The position numbers were made by a program, and so were the translations under genes. Positions 1 through 7,416 of a stretch of 33,360 bases of DNA are shown one piece after another. Position 1 is the stretch's first letter; the number at the start of each line of letters is the position of its first letter. Under the pieces are notes generated by a model, which did not search any database, was not told the origin of the DNA, and worked only from the letters and a program-made list of their open reading frames with translations. This DNA comes from Bacteroidota bacterium. Lineage in GTDB: Bacteria; Bacteroidota; Bacteroidia; Chitinophagales; Chitinophagaceae. The stretch is from assembly GCA_029558715.1 (NCBI GenBank), contig JAKQEA010000026.1, positions 1-33,360 on the forward strand, read 5' to 3'.

Positions 1-965
1 TTATTTGCCAGCACTACGGCGCTGGCACCGGCCCTTTCTAATTTAATTTCAGGAATGGGTAAGCCGAGAATAGTTCTGGCATGTAATTCAAATTCTGACA
101 AGTTTTGTGTTCCCGCCAGTGTCACCATGCCTGTATCATGCGGCCGCGGACTTAGCTCAGAAAAATATACTCCATTGTCTGTTAAGAAAAATTCCACTCC
201 CCATAAACCGGCACCGGTCAATGCTGTTGTTACTTTTTCTGCCATAGTACAGGCATCAGTATAATCGCTTTCGCTGATAGCTACCGGTTGCCAGCTTTCC
301 TGGTAATCTCCTCTTTCCTGTCTGTGTCCTATTGGCGGGCAAAAAAGCGTTGTTCCGTTCTTTTGTGTAACCGTGAGTAATGTTATCTCTGTATGAAAAG
401 AAATGAATTCTTCGATGATCACTTCCTTGATATCTCCTCTTGAATTGTTGATGGCATAGTCCCATACGGTTTGCTGGTCTTCGGTTTTCTTCAACACACT
501 TTGTCCTTTGCCGCTGGAAGACATTAATGGTTTAACGACACAGGGAAAACCAATATCATTGACGGCCTTCGTAAATTCTTCATAGGTGGTAGCATAAAAA
601 TATTTCGCTGTTCGTAGTCCCAGTTCTTTACTTGCCAGGTCCCTGATAAGTTTCCGGTTCATGGTAAAGTTGGCAGCTTTGGCGCTGGGCACTACCTGTA
701 TATTTTGCTTTTCATATTTATAGAACCTTTCTGTTCTGATGGCTTCAATTTCGGGTACTACCAGGTCAGGCTGATGTTTGGCTACTGCTAAATCTAACTG
801 CTCGCCATTAAGCATATCAATCACTTCAAAACCATCAGCTACCTGCATAGCCGGTGCACCGGCGTAACTGTCTACTGCTATTACAGTTTGTCCCAGTCTT
901 TTTAATGCTATTACCAGTTCTTTACCCAATTCACCGCTGCCGAGCAGGAGTATTTTTTTGTGCAT
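1..965 (-). CDS. purT: Formate-dependent phosphoribosylglycinamide formyltransferase 2 (PurT), 3' end outside window
   Basis: ATP-grasp enzyme that forms formyl-GAR from GAR, formate and ATP in purine synthesis, in the cytoplasm. I translated it by hand from the ATG at 965; the frame stays open to base 1, giving 321 residues. The protein begins [17 protein letters not shown], the usual PurT nucleotide-binding start, followed by [15 protein letters not shown]. Further along are [14 protein letters not shown] in the ATP-grasp loop, [10 protein letters not shown] and the signature [11 protein letters not shown]. PurT of E. coli is about 390 residues, so roughly 70 C-terminal residues are missing because of the window edge, not because of a mutation. 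It lies 33 bp downstream of the bestrophin gene on the same strand and may be co-transcribed. The TAA at bases 3-1 is out of frame. The family assignment is confident. Confidence 0.93.
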   Translation of the reverse strand, partial: MHKKILLLGSGELGKELVIALKRLGQTVIAVDSYAGAPAMQVADGFEVIDMLNGEQLDLAVAKHQPDLVVPEIEAIRTERFYKYEKQNIQVVPSAKAANFTMNRKLIRDLASKELGLRTAKYFYATTYEEFTKAVNDIGFPCVVKPLMSSSGKGQSVLKKTEDQQTVWDYAINNSRGDIKEVIIEEFISFHTEITLLTVTQKNGTTLFCPPIGHRQERGDYQESWQPVAISESDYTDACTMAEKVTTALTGAGLWGVEFFLTDNGVYFSELSPRPHDTGMVTLAGTQNLSEFELHARTILGLPIPEIKLERAGASAVVLAN

Positions 966-980
966 GGCACAAAATAAAGA

Positions 981-1003
981 ATTAAAACAACAGCTGTTTT
1001 AAT
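981..1003. repeat. Perfect 9-bp inverted repeat between bestrophin and purT
   Basis: ATTAAAACA (981-989) and TGTTTTAAT (995-1003) form a perfect inverted repeat with a 5-base spacer. It overlaps the bestrophin stop codon and ends 16 bp before the purT start. It is AT-rich with no clear following T-run, so it is at best a weak terminator or processing site. Confidence 0.4.
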
Positions 1004-1934
1004 GCAGAAACCCTTTTTCGGGAAACATTTTGGGAGGAATTGTTTCTCCCAGCATTTCCATCAGGTCTCTTTCGATGGTATTACATATTGCAGTCATTGG
1101 CACATCGGTAATACGATTTTCAAAAGGATCTTCATTTACTTCACCCACTTTGCCCATCACGGCAAATACAAAGGAAATTAATATGCTCACAGGTATCATC
1201 AGCCATGGAATACCCATTTTGTTGAAATCGGCAACCAATGAAAAGGGCAAAACGATCATAAACACCAGCAGGAATAATTTGGTGAAGAAATGATACTGTC
1301 GTAGCAGGGGTGTATTGCGTATGCGTTCACATCCTCCCTGGAAATTATTGAAACCAGCCAGTGTTGGCTCAAGGCTTATATTATCAAATGGCCCCAGTAT
1401 TTCCGATTTTATTGCCTCTTTGATCCTTTTGCCCTGCATCAGTAAAAGATAATTGGCAGGGTTTTGCTTCCGGACCACCTCCAAAAATTCTTTTTCATTC
1501 AAAAGATGTTTGTATTCATCAAGATTGTTTTGCCCTCTTAATTGCAATCGCAGGGCATGTGCAAATGCAATTTGACGGAAAACCATTTCTTTTTTATATG
1601 CTGATGTCTCTTCAACAGAAGCCTTGCCCGTTTGTACAGCATTATCTGCATTGGCAATAACCTGGCGGGCAAAAATGCGGCTGTTATTGGTAATACCACC
1701 CCAGTGAGTACGGGCCTCCCACCAACGGCTGTAGGCATTATTGTTTCTGAATGCGAGAAAGATAGCCAGTGCGCTGCCTAAAATTGCCGCAACAGAAAAA
1801 GGAAGGCTTACTTTTTCTATTTGTCCGGTATGGTATAATAAGTAAACACCAACTGATAATAAAACTGAAACTGCCAGTTCTGTTTTCATGTATCGTGCAA
1901 CAGTCAGCGGATTGAAAACCTTTTTTGTTATCAT
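999..1934 (-). CDS. Bestrophin family ion channel
   Basis: Predicted inner-membrane anion or cation channel of the bacterial bestrophin (UPF0187) family, 311 residues, close to the usual 290-310. The family signature is clear: the stretch around residues 63-83 reads RNNNAYSRWWEARTHWGG, matching the conserved RxNxAYxRWWEgR block after the second membrane segment. Hydrophobic segments lie near residues 20-36, 42-62, 216-238 and 244-264. The C-terminal DPFENRITDVPMTAICNTIE matches the conserved NPFE...D.P cytoplasmic segment. It starts 12 bp after the NAD(P)-binding gene, so the two are very probably in one operon. The ion carried cannot be told from sequence; bacterial homologues such as KpBest are cation-selective. 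Confidence 0.92.
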   Translation of the reverse strand: MITKKVFNPLTVARYMKTELAVSVLLSVGVYLLYHTGQIEKVSLPFSVAAILGSALAIFLAFRNNNAYSRWWEARTHWGGITNNSRIFARQVIANADNAVQTGKASVEETSAYKKEMVFRQIAFAHALRLQLRGQNNLDEYKHLLNEKEFLEVVRKQNPANYLLLMQGKRIKEAIKSEILGPFDNISLEPTLAGFNNFQGGCERIRNTPLLRQYHFFTKLFLLVFMIVLPFSLVADFNKMGIPWLMIPVSILISFVFAVMGKVGEVNEDPFENRITDVPMTAICNTIERDLMEMLGETIPPKMFPEKGFLH

Positions 1935-1946
1935 ACTGTGATGGTG

Positions 1947-2564
1947 TTATCGTTTCAGGAGTTTAAAGCCAATTTCCCTTCCCAGTCCCTGCATCATCGC
2001 CAGGTTGATCCAGAAGAAAGCAAATTGTTCCATCAGGAAGAATTTATCATTGCCTCCTGCAATATAACATTCAGCAAAGCCGGCATCTTTTGCTAATTGT
2101 ATAGCCACTTCTTTTCCTTTTACACTATCGCCAGCTACAAACATATCAATAGCAGTATTGCCATAAACCGGGTTTAGCATGTTATTAAACCCGGTGGTGT
2201 TAAAGCATTTCACCACATCCTTTGTTTGTGTATTAGATACTATGGCATCAGTAGTATTCGTGAAGCCTGCAGGCCCTCTTCCCATCACCACATTCATAGC
2301 ATCAATGATGATCTTGCTGCTGGTATCTCCCAGTGATTGTGCCACTTCTGCAGCCACTATAGCCGGGGTGGCGATAAGAATCACATCAGCTTGCTGTACC
2401 GCTTCTTTTACCGGATGTACAGAAGTGTTGGGATTGCTTAGTAGTTCTGCTCCTTTAAAATTGGTTCTGTCATTTACGCCAAGAAAAATACGGTGGCCTT
2501 TCTGTGCCCATTTAGTGGCCAGTGTACCTCCGACATTGCCTGTTCCGATAATGGCGATATTCAT
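1947..2564 (-). CDS. NADPH-dependent F420 reductase-like NAD(P)-binding protein
   Basis: Rossmann-fold oxidoreductase-like protein of 205 residues. The N-terminus MNIAIIGTGNVGGTLATKW has the GxGxxG dinucleotide-binding motif, and the family pattern continues with ADVILIATPAIVAAEVAQ and IIIDAMNVV. This is the F420_oxidored / NADP oxidoreductase coenzyme F420-dependent fold. Bacteroidota are not known to make F420 in general, so the substrate is probably something else; this protein type is commonly annotated only as NAD(P)-binding. It starts 3 bp after the DJ-1-like gene and ends 12 bp before the bestrophin gene, which indicates one transcript. The physiological reaction is unknown. Confidence 0.85.
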   Translation of the reverse strand: MNIAIIGTGNVGGTLATKWAQKGHRIFLGVNDRTNFKGAELLSNPNTSVHPVKEAVQQADVILIATPAIVAAEVAQSLGDTSSKIIIDAMNVVMGRGPAGFTNTTDAIVSNTQTKDVVKCFNTTGFNNMLNPVYGNTAIDMFVAGDSVKGKEVAIQLAKDAGFAECYIAGGNDKFFLMEQFAFFWINLAMMQGLGREIGFKLLKR

Positions 2565-2567
2565 TTG

Positions 2568-3332
2568 TTATTTGTTTAATTGCTCAACAACCAGTTCAGC
2601 TGCAGCAGCGCCACTGTTTTGTTGCTGTCCTGTTATTAAATTTCCGTCCGCCATGGCATAAGAAGAAAAAGGGGCTGCCACTTTAAATGTTGTTCCGGAT
2701 ATTTTTCTGGCTTCTTCTTCAATCCTGTAGGGCTGAATTTTCATTCCCACTGCTTTATCAGCAAACTCCTCTTCTGCATCGGCAAAGCCTGTCCATGTTT
2801 TTCCTTTAACCAATAATTCACCATTAGATGTTTTAGCTTCCAGTAATAAAGTGGTAGAATGGCAAACAGCGGCACTGGGTTTACCGCTTTCATAAAAAGT
2901 AGCAAATAGTTTTTCCAGTTCTTTATTACCCCGGAAAGTGTACATCGGCCCCTGGCCCCCTACCAGGAAGATGGCTCTATAATCAGCCGGGTTCACCTCG
3001 GTGATTTTTTTTGTGTTTGCAAGCATATTATTGAACCATTGTTGCTGTATATAGCCTAATGAGATCACATCATGAGCTGAATAACCACTGGTATCTGTAG
3101 GATTGCTAAAACCATCCATTTCTATTTTACCTCCTTCGGTGGATACAAGCTCCACTTCATAACCTGCTTCCTGGAATACACGGAGCGGATGGGTTAGCTC
3201 TGCTGCCCAGAAGCCAATCGGCCATCCGGTTTGTTTCGACACAGCGGGACTGCTGGCTACCATCAAAATTTTTCCCTTGTACGCAGCACCATGAAAGTGT
3301 ACATACTGATTTACCTCCTTAACATTTGGCAT
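2568..3332 (-). CDS. DJ-1/PfpI family protein (type 1 glutamine amidotransferase-like)
   Basis: 254-residue protein of the DJ-1/PfpI superfamily, closest in layout to the Hsp31/HchA-like branch. The predicted nucleophile is the Cys of SAAVCHSTTLLLEA, on the nucleophile elbow, next to a His. An N-terminal GFWAAELTHPLRVF supplies the Glu that activates the Cys in this branch. GYEVELVSTEGGK and AIFLVGGQGPMYTF are further family blocks. Relatives act as glyoxalase III, deglycase or chaperone; the activity here is not determined. It is the first gene of a minus-strand operon (with the F420-reductase-like protein, the bestrophin and possibly purT) and is divergent from an HxlR regulator across 109 bp, which makes that regulator its probable controller. 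Confidence 0.88.
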   Translation of the reverse strand: MPNVKEVNQYVHFHGAAYKGKILMVASSPAVSKQTGWPIGFWAAELTHPLRVFQEAGYEVELVSTEGGKIEMDGFSNPTDTSGYSAHDVISLGYIQQQWFNNMLANTKKITEVNPADYRAIFLVGGQGPMYTFRGNKELEKLFATFYESGKPSAAVCHSTTLLLEAKTSNGELLVKGKTWTGFADAEEEFADKAVGMKIQPYRIEEEARKISGTTFKVAAPFSSYAMADGNLITGQQQNSGAAAAELVVEQLNK

Positions 3333-3441
3333 ATGATTGAATTTTTATGCTGTAAAGTTGTAACAGCACCACGGCACAACCTTGTTAAACACCAATTAGG
3401 CCGTAACGAACTTTTTGGTGCGTAAGCTGTATTTTTAATAT
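3333..3441. promoter_or_regulatory. Divergent promoter/operator region between the DJ-1-like operon and hxlR-type regulator
   Basis: 109-bp spacer with no gene. It contains an inverted pair CACCAA (3390-3395) / TTGGTG (3415-3420) and related GTAAC/GTAAG half-motifs near 3360, 3402 and 3422. TATTTTTA at 3430-3437, four bases before the regulator's ATG, resembles the Bacteroidota -7 box TAnnTTTG apart from the last base. HxlR proteins often bind in such divergent spacers; which of the repeats is the operator is a guess. Confidence 0.45.
3430..3437 (+). promoter_or_regulatory. Possible -7 box for the HxlR-type gene
   Basis: TATTTTTA ends four bases before the ATG at 3442 and differs from TAnnTTTG only in the last base. 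It is part of the pattern of boxes abutting start codons in this window. Confidence 0.3.
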
Positions 3442-3828
3442 ATGCCTGACGTCATAATCAAAAACAGACGGTTTTATAATCCTGTTGATTTTGTTTTCAA
3501 AAAACTCGGTGGCACCTGGAAAATCCCGGTGCTGTGGAGGCTGCGAAATAAAACAAGGCGATATACCGAGCTGCAGCAAGATATAGCACATATTAGTCAG
3601 AAAATGCTTACCCAAACCCTTAGAGAACTGGAGGCCGAAGGCTTTGTTTCCAAAAAGGTTTTTGCGGAAGTGCCGCCGAGAACAGAATACAGCTTAACAC
3701 CAAAAGGGGAAAAGGCCATGGAAGTAATTACCTATCTGCGTAACTACGGACTGCAACTGATGAAAGATGAAGGAATAGACTATGATGCAATGATAAAAGC
3801 TGAAAAGAAAAATACTGTAAAAAAATAA
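3442..3828 (+). CDS. HxlR family winged-helix transcriptional regulator, cysteine-free
   Basis: 128-residue DNA-binding regulator of the HxlR type. The core reads FVFKKLGGTWKIPVLWRLRN, then RRYTELQQDIAHISQKMLTQ, LRELEAEGFV and PPRTEYSLTPKGEKA, which are the canonical helix-turn-helix and wing blocks. Most HxlR proteins have a Cys before the Pro-Val at the start of helix 1; here that position is Asn (YNPVDF) and the protein has no cysteine at all. Redox sensing through thiols, as in YodB or HypR, is therefore excluded. It is divergent from the DJ-1-like operon and most probably regulates it. The signal is unknown. Confidence 0.9.
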   Translation: MPDVIIKNRRFYNPVDFVFKKLGGTWKIPVLWRLRNKTRRYTELQQDIAHISQKMLTQTLRELEAEGFVSKKVFAEVPPRTEYSLTPKGEKAMEVITYLRNYGLQLMKDEGIDYDAMIKAEKKNTVKK

Positions 3829-3992
3829 ACCCCGCTGAATATTTCTTTTTTCCCCTTATTTGTCTCCGACAAACCAGGTTCTTGTCCATATTCATATCAA
3901 CATATTTAAAAAATGGTGCTCCATACGTTCCGCAAGAAACGGGTTGTATACATCAGTGATGTTTACAATTTTTGTGTCGTAAATTTAAAAAG

Positions 3993-4823
3993 ATGACAGA
4001 CTACGAGAGAATTGAACGGGCTATACGATATCTGAAGGAGAACTTCACCCGCCAGCCCAGCCTTGACGAAGTGGCGAAACAGGTACATGTAAGTCCTTAC
4101 CATTTTCAGCGTATGTTCAAAGACTGGGCGGGGGTGAGTCCCAAAAAGTTTTTACAATACATTAGTATAGAACATGCGAAAAGTCTTCTTAAAAAAGATA
4201 TGCCTCTTAGTGATGTGAGTTTTGAAACGGGGCTTTCCGGTACCAGCCGGCTGCACGACCTGTTCATCAGTATTGAAGGGATGACACCGGGAGAATATAA
4301 AAATGGCGGGGAACAGTTACACATTAATTACAGTTATGCAGAATCCCCGTTCGGGAATATTATTGTTGCCTCAACCACAAAAGGCATTTGTCATTTAGCT
4401 TTTGCAGATGATGAAGTCATGGCATTGGGGGAATTAAAAAAACTTTTTCCCAATGCTTCCTTCCGGCAGGTGGTGGATACGATACAACAAAATGCCTTGT
4501 TCATATTTACACAGGACTGGAAAAATCTCTCTGCTATAAAATTGCACTTAAAAGGAACAGCATTTCAATTAAAGGTGTGGGAGACATTATTAAAAATACC
4601 GATGGGTGGCTTATCCACTTATGCTTCCATCGCTGCCGCTACCGGTAATAATAAAGCATCGAGAGCTGTTGGCTCCGCAATAGGAGACAACCCGGTAGCT
4701 TTCTTGATTCCTTGTCACCGTGTCATTAAGTCAACCGGTTCATTGGGTCATTATCACTGGGGCAGTAACCGGAAAACTGCAATCATTGGCTGGGAGTCTG
4801 CCAAAGTATTGGCAGAAAACTAA
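3993..4823 (+). CDS. AraC-type regulator / methylated-DNA-protein-cysteine methyltransferase fusion (Ada-like)
   Basis: 276-residue fusion. Residues about 1-100 are an AraC helix-turn-helix pair (PSLDEVAKQVHVSPYHFQRM ... MTPGEYKNGG). Residues about 105-276 are an O6-alkylguanine-DNA alkyltransferase with the alkyl-acceptor Cys in FLIPCHRVI and the following GxLGxYxWG-type block (GSLGHYHWG). It removes alkyl groups from guanine in DNA by irreversible transfer to its own Cys. Compared with E. coli Ada, the N-terminal four-Cys methylphosphotriester domain is missing, so activation by that route is not possible. The start was set at ATG 3993 because the upstream in-frame codon is a TTG with no homology. 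It precedes an alpha/beta hydrolase by 84 bp. Confidence 0.92.
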   Translation: MTDYERIERAIRYLKENFTRQPSLDEVAKQVHVSPYHFQRMFKDWAGVSPKKFLQYISIEHAKSLLKKDMPLSDVSFETGLSGTSRLHDLFISIEGMTPGEYKNGGEQLHINYSYAESPFGNIIVASTTKGICHLAFADDEVMALGELKKLFPNASFRQVVDTIQQNALFIFTQDWKNLSAIKLHLKGTAFQLKVWETLLKIPMGGLSTYASIAAATGNNKASRAVGSAIGDNPVAFLIPCHRVIKSTGSLGHYHWGSNRKTAIIGWESAKVLAEN

Positions 4824-4831
4824 CTCCGCAA

Positions 4832-4852
4832 GCCTGCCCGACGGAAGGCGGG
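4832..4852. repeat. GC-rich imperfect palindrome (possible short interspersed repeat or terminator)
   Basis: GCCTGCC (4832-4838) pairs with GGAAGGC (4843-4849) with one mismatch and the block ends in GGG. It is much richer in GC than its surroundings and lies 8 bp after the methyltransferase stop. A T-rich tract follows at about 4860-4890. It resembles the CCTGCC...GGCAGG palindromes scattered through Bacteroidota genomes (recalled, not searched). It could also act as a terminator. Confidence 0.45.
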
Positions 4853-4907
4853 TTCCGGGTTGTTCTCCGTTGTTCTTCTTTTCATTTTTACAATACAAAA
4901 AAACACA

Positions 4908-5630
4908 ATGAAGACCTTTATTCTCATTCATGGTTCCTGGCATAGTGCATGGAACTGGCACAAAGTGGTGCCGCTATTAGAAAAAGCAGGGCATAAAGCT
5001 GTTGCTGTTGATTTGCCGGGAATGGGCCGGGACAAAACACCCATCAGTGAAGTGAAAATGAAAACAACAGTAGAAAAGATCTGCCGACTCATTGACAGCA
5101 TCGAAAGCAAAGTGATATTAGTGGGTCACAGTAAAAACGGAATCATGATCTCGCAGGCAGCGGAATACCGGCCGCATAAAATCGAGAAGCTCATTTATCT
5201 TGCTGCTTACCTGGTACCAGATGGGAAAACACAACGGGAGTATTCGCTGCAGGATACAGGAGGAGTGCTTAAACCTTATGTTACGCCATACCCGGAGCTG
5301 AATGCACATACATTACAACCGGCCATCTATAAAGAAGGGCTTTACCATGACTGTGATGATTATATCACAGAACTGGCCAACGTTTTACTGAGTCATGAAC
5401 CTGTTGAATCCGGCATTACACCCCTTCAGCTCACAGAAGAAAATTTTGGTTCTGTTCCGCGGTATTATATTGAATGCACAGAAGACAAGGCAGTAACACC
5501 GTTCATTCAGCAGAAGATGTATGAAGAAACTCCCTGCAAAAAAGTTTATCGTATGGCAACCAGTCACTCTCCTTTTTTCAGCCAGCCGGAAAAGCTGACG
5601 GGTATATTTTGCGAGATTGCAGCTGAGTAA
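4908..5630 (+). CDS. Alpha/beta-fold hydrolase (methyl esterase / hydroxynitrile lyase-like branch)
   Basis: 240-residue cytoplasmic serine hydrolase. It opens MKTFILIHGSWHSAWNWHKV, with the oxyanion HG motif. The nucleophile is the Ser of LVGHSKNGIM, the acid is probably the Asp of ECTEDKAV and the base is the His of ATSHSPFFSQP. The short protein, the HGSWHSAWNW start and the SHSPFFSQP end fit the plant methyl-esterase/hydroxynitrile-lyase and pyrethroid-hydrolase-like branch. The substrate cannot be given. The ATG at 4908 was chosen because homology begins exactly there; an upstream in-frame TTG at 4860 would add an unsupported hydrophobic stretch. A bidirectional hairpin terminator follows the stop. 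Confidence 0.88.
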   Translation: MKTFILIHGSWHSAWNWHKVVPLLEKAGHKAVAVDLPGMGRDKTPISEVKMKTTVEKICRLIDSIESKVILVGHSKNGIMISQAAEYRPHKIEKLIYLAAYLVPDGKTQREYSLQDTGGVLKPYVTPYPELNAHTLQPAIYKEGLYHDCDDYITELANVLLSHEPVESGITPLQLTEENFGSVPRYYIECTEDKAVTPFIQQKMYEETPCKKVYRMATSHSPFFSQPEKLTGIFCEIAAE

Positions 5631-5667
5631 AAAAACCTCACAGGTTAATACAGCCTGTGAGGTTTTT
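5631..5667. terminator. Bidirectional rho-independent terminator
   Basis: AAAAACCTCACAGG (5631-5644) and CCTGTGAGGTTTTT (5654-5667) form a perfect 14-bp stem with a 9-base loop. It has an A-run on one side and a T-run on the other, between the convergent hydrolase and SnoaL-like genes. It can stop transcription from both directions. Confidence 0.93.
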
Positions 5668-5673
5668 CTCTTT

Positions 5674-6051
5674 TTAATAAAAGAATTGTTCTTTAACGAT
5701 CTTACCGTCCTTTACCTCATACACAGCAATTTCATCCATTTTCATCCGGCCCATTCCCTTCATCGTTACATCCATCCCCATGGCCAGGCTGAAATGATTG
5801 CCGGCCACGATAGGTTCGTTAGAATAACCCCCATGCATTTCTTCCACCATTTCTCCGAATTGTTTTCCCTTTTGACGGATAGCCTCTATTCCTTCTACTG
5901 TCTGCAAGCCCTGCGAATGAGCTGGTTCAATGCTTACTGCGTTGTCTGCATATAATTCATTCTGTATCTGGTCCCACTGGCCGGTTTGGGCCAGTTCATT
6001 AAACCGGTTGGCAACATCCTGTGTTGTCATGACTGCTTCTGCTGTTGACAT
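5674..6051 (-). CDS. SnoaL-like / NTF2-fold protein
   Basis: 125-residue protein with the size and pattern of the SnoaL-like (NTF2 superfamily) fold: ANRFNELAQTGQWDQIQNEL, then LYADNAVSIEP, a central GIEAIRQKGKQF and the C-terminal strands EIAVYEVKDGKIVKEQFFY. Such small cone-shaped proteins include isomerases, polyketide cyclases and many of unknown role. No catalytic residue set can be assigned. It is alone on its strand. An alternative start is the internal Met at residue 8. The function is unknown. Confidence 0.85.
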   Translation of the reverse strand: MSTAEAVMTTQDVANRFNELAQTGQWDQIQNELYADNAVSIEPAHSQGLQTVEGIEAIRQKGKQFGEMVEEMHGGYSNEPIVAGNHFSLAMGMDVTMKGMGRMKMDEIAVYEVKDGKIVKEQFFY

Positions 6052-6152
6052 AGTAATAGTTTTTAATGTTAAAAAATGGACAGAGAAGCTACACCCTTTT
6101 CGTCTTCTACTAAATTAAATAATTATAAAGCCGGAAATTTTGAGGATGAACT

Positions 6153-6160
6153 TATTTTTA
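6153..6160 (+). promoter_or_regulatory. Possible -7 box for the M23 lipoprotein gene
   Basis: TATTTTTA, five bases before the ATG at 6166, matches the Bacteroidota -7 consensus TAnnTTTG except for the final base. If used, the transcript would start at or next to the start codon. No clear -33 element was seen. Confidence 0.3.
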
Positions 6161-6165
6161 CCGGG

Positions 6166-6765
6166 ATGAAATATATACTGTTGTCCGCTGCATTATTTAT
6201 GGCCGGCTGCGCTGTCAGTAAGAATCCATTGCGCAAGCAGGTTAAGCTTTTACAAAAAGGAATTATTCAGGACGATACCAGTTATGTGTATGCCTTACCA
6301 TATGAAGAGGGAAAAACCTTCCGGGTGATACAGGGTTATTTCAGCCGGTTCACCCATAAAGAAAGGGCGGCACTGGATTTCAATATGAAACGGGGTACAA
6401 AAATAACCGCCGCAAGAGAAGGGGTGGTGATAAGAGTAAAAGAAGATGGCACACTCGGGGGATTAAAAAGAAAATATCGTTCCCATGGCAACAACATTAT
6501 CATCCAGCATCCGGACGGATCAAGAGCCGGTTACTGGCATGTACAACACAGTGGGGTCCTGGTAAATGTGGGTGACACTGTAAAGAAAGGACAGGTAATT
6601 GCCCTTAGTGGCAAAACCGGTTTTGCGATGACACCACATCTTCATTTTTTAGTCTGGCGTTCCGGCGGCGGGCAATGGCAACAGGTGCCAACAAGATTTC
6701 AGACATCGAAAGGGATAAAATATTTAAAGGGTTGGAAGAAATATCGCAATAGCAATCCTGAGTAG
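6166..6765 (+). CDS. M23 family metallopeptidase, lipoprotein
   Basis: 199-residue predicted LytM/M23 peptidase that would cut or bind peptidoglycan peptides. From ATG 6166 the protein has a lipoprotein signal, MKYILLSAALFMAGC, with lipidation Cys 15, so it is envelope-anchored. The M23 domain covers about residues 55-180. Visible zinc-site elements are THKERAALDF (His and Asp), a WHVQHSG segment and HLHFLVW near the end, the classical HxH. The segments GTKITAAREGVVI and GDTVKKGQVIALSGKTG are typical of the beta-sandwich. An in-frame upstream ATG at 6076 was rejected because it would bury the signal peptide. It is followed by the pnuC gene after a few bases. Confidence 0.9.
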   Translation: MKYILLSAALFMAGCAVSKNPLRKQVKLLQKGIIQDDTSYVYALPYEEGKTFRVIQGYFSRFTHKERAALDFNMKRGTKITAAREGVVIRVKEDGTLGGLKRKYRSHGNNIIIQHPDGSRAGYWHVQHSGVLVNVGDTVKKGQVIALSGKTGFAMTPHLHFLVWRSGGGQWQQVPTRFQTSKGIKYLKGWKKYRNSNPE

Positions 6766-6766
6766 C

Positions 6767-6774
6767 TATTTTTG
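6767..6774 (+). promoter_or_regulatory. Candidate -7 promoter box for pnuC and the kinase gene
   Basis: TATTTTTG is an exact match to TAnnTTTG and lies 1 bp after the M23 stop codon. Transcription from here would serve the pnuC/kinase pair. It overlaps the first possible (TTG) start of pnuC at 6772, which argues that translation begins further downstream if this promoter is real. Confidence 0.4.
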
Positions 6775-7416
6775 ATAAAATACATTTTGTCATTACAGGA
6801 AATATATCATCAGTTCATCGAAGGAATGATAAATACAGGTTGGCTGGAATATGTCGCTGTATTTGCCGGTATCGCCAGTGTGTGGTTCAGCCGCAAGGAA
6901 AATATATTGGTATACCCTGTTGGGCTGATCAATACCATCATCTATATGTATTTAAGCTTCAGGTTTCATTTGCCGGGTGAGGCCAGCGTAAATTTTTATT
7001 ATACAGTAATGAGTTTCTATGGGTGGTATTGCTGGCTGCAGAAAGATACCCGGCAGATAAACATCTTACAGATCAGTTATTCCAATAAACAAATGTGGCT
7101 GAACCAGGTCTTGTTTTTTTTATTCTTTTATTTCAGTATATATTTTTCATTAGTTTACCTGAAAGACAAATTTTTTGAAGGTGCTATTCCCTGGGCTGAT
7201 GCTTTTGCCTCCGCAACTGCGTTCACCGGTATGTGGCTGATGACAAGAAAAAAAGTGGAAAGCTGGTACTGGTGGATCGCCACGAACATTGCCTCCATTC
7301 CTTTGTATTTTGTAAAGGGACTGGTGTTTACGAGTGTATACTATTTAGTATTATTGGTAATGTCTGTTCTTGGATTAACTGAATGGAAAAAAAGAGCAAA
7401 ACAAAATCATGCTTAA
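6772..7416 (+). CDS. pnuC: PnuC-family nicotinamide riboside transporter
   Basis: Integral inner-membrane protein that takes up nicotinamide riboside by facilitated diffusion coupled to phosphorylation inside. About seven hydrophobic segments; conserved PnuC blocks are WLEYVAVFAGIASVWFSRKEN at the start, FYYTVMSFYGWYCWL in the middle, and WADAFASATAFTGMWLMTRK plus WYWWIATNIASIPLY near the end, with Trp/Asn residues lining the substrate channel. The start is uncertain: the frame opens at TTG 6772, another TTG lies at 6787, and the first ATG is 6826. The 5' part of the frame (EIYHQFIEG) looks family-like, which favours an upstream non-ATG start. The end overlaps the kinase-like gene by 8 bp. 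Confidence 0.92.
   Translation: MIKYILSLQEIYHQFIEGMINTGWLEYVAVFAGIASVWFSRKENILVYPVGLINTIIYMYLSFRFHLPGEASVNFYYTVMSFYGWYCWLQKDTRQINILQISYSNKQMWLNQVLFFLFFYFSIYFSLVYLKDKFFEGAIPWADAFASATAFTGMWLMTRKKVESWYWWIATNIASIPLYFVKGLVFTSVYYLVLLVMSVLGLTEWKKRAKQNHA

Noticed and set aside
1-3. TAA on the minus strand at the window start as the purT stop
   Set aside because: It is out of frame; the purT reading frame continues past the window edge and the protein would otherwise be about 70 residues short.
4860-4907. Hydrophobic N-terminal extension of the alpha/beta hydrolase as a signal peptide
   Set aside because: It starts from a TTG with no support, and hydrolase homology begins exactly at ATG 4908.
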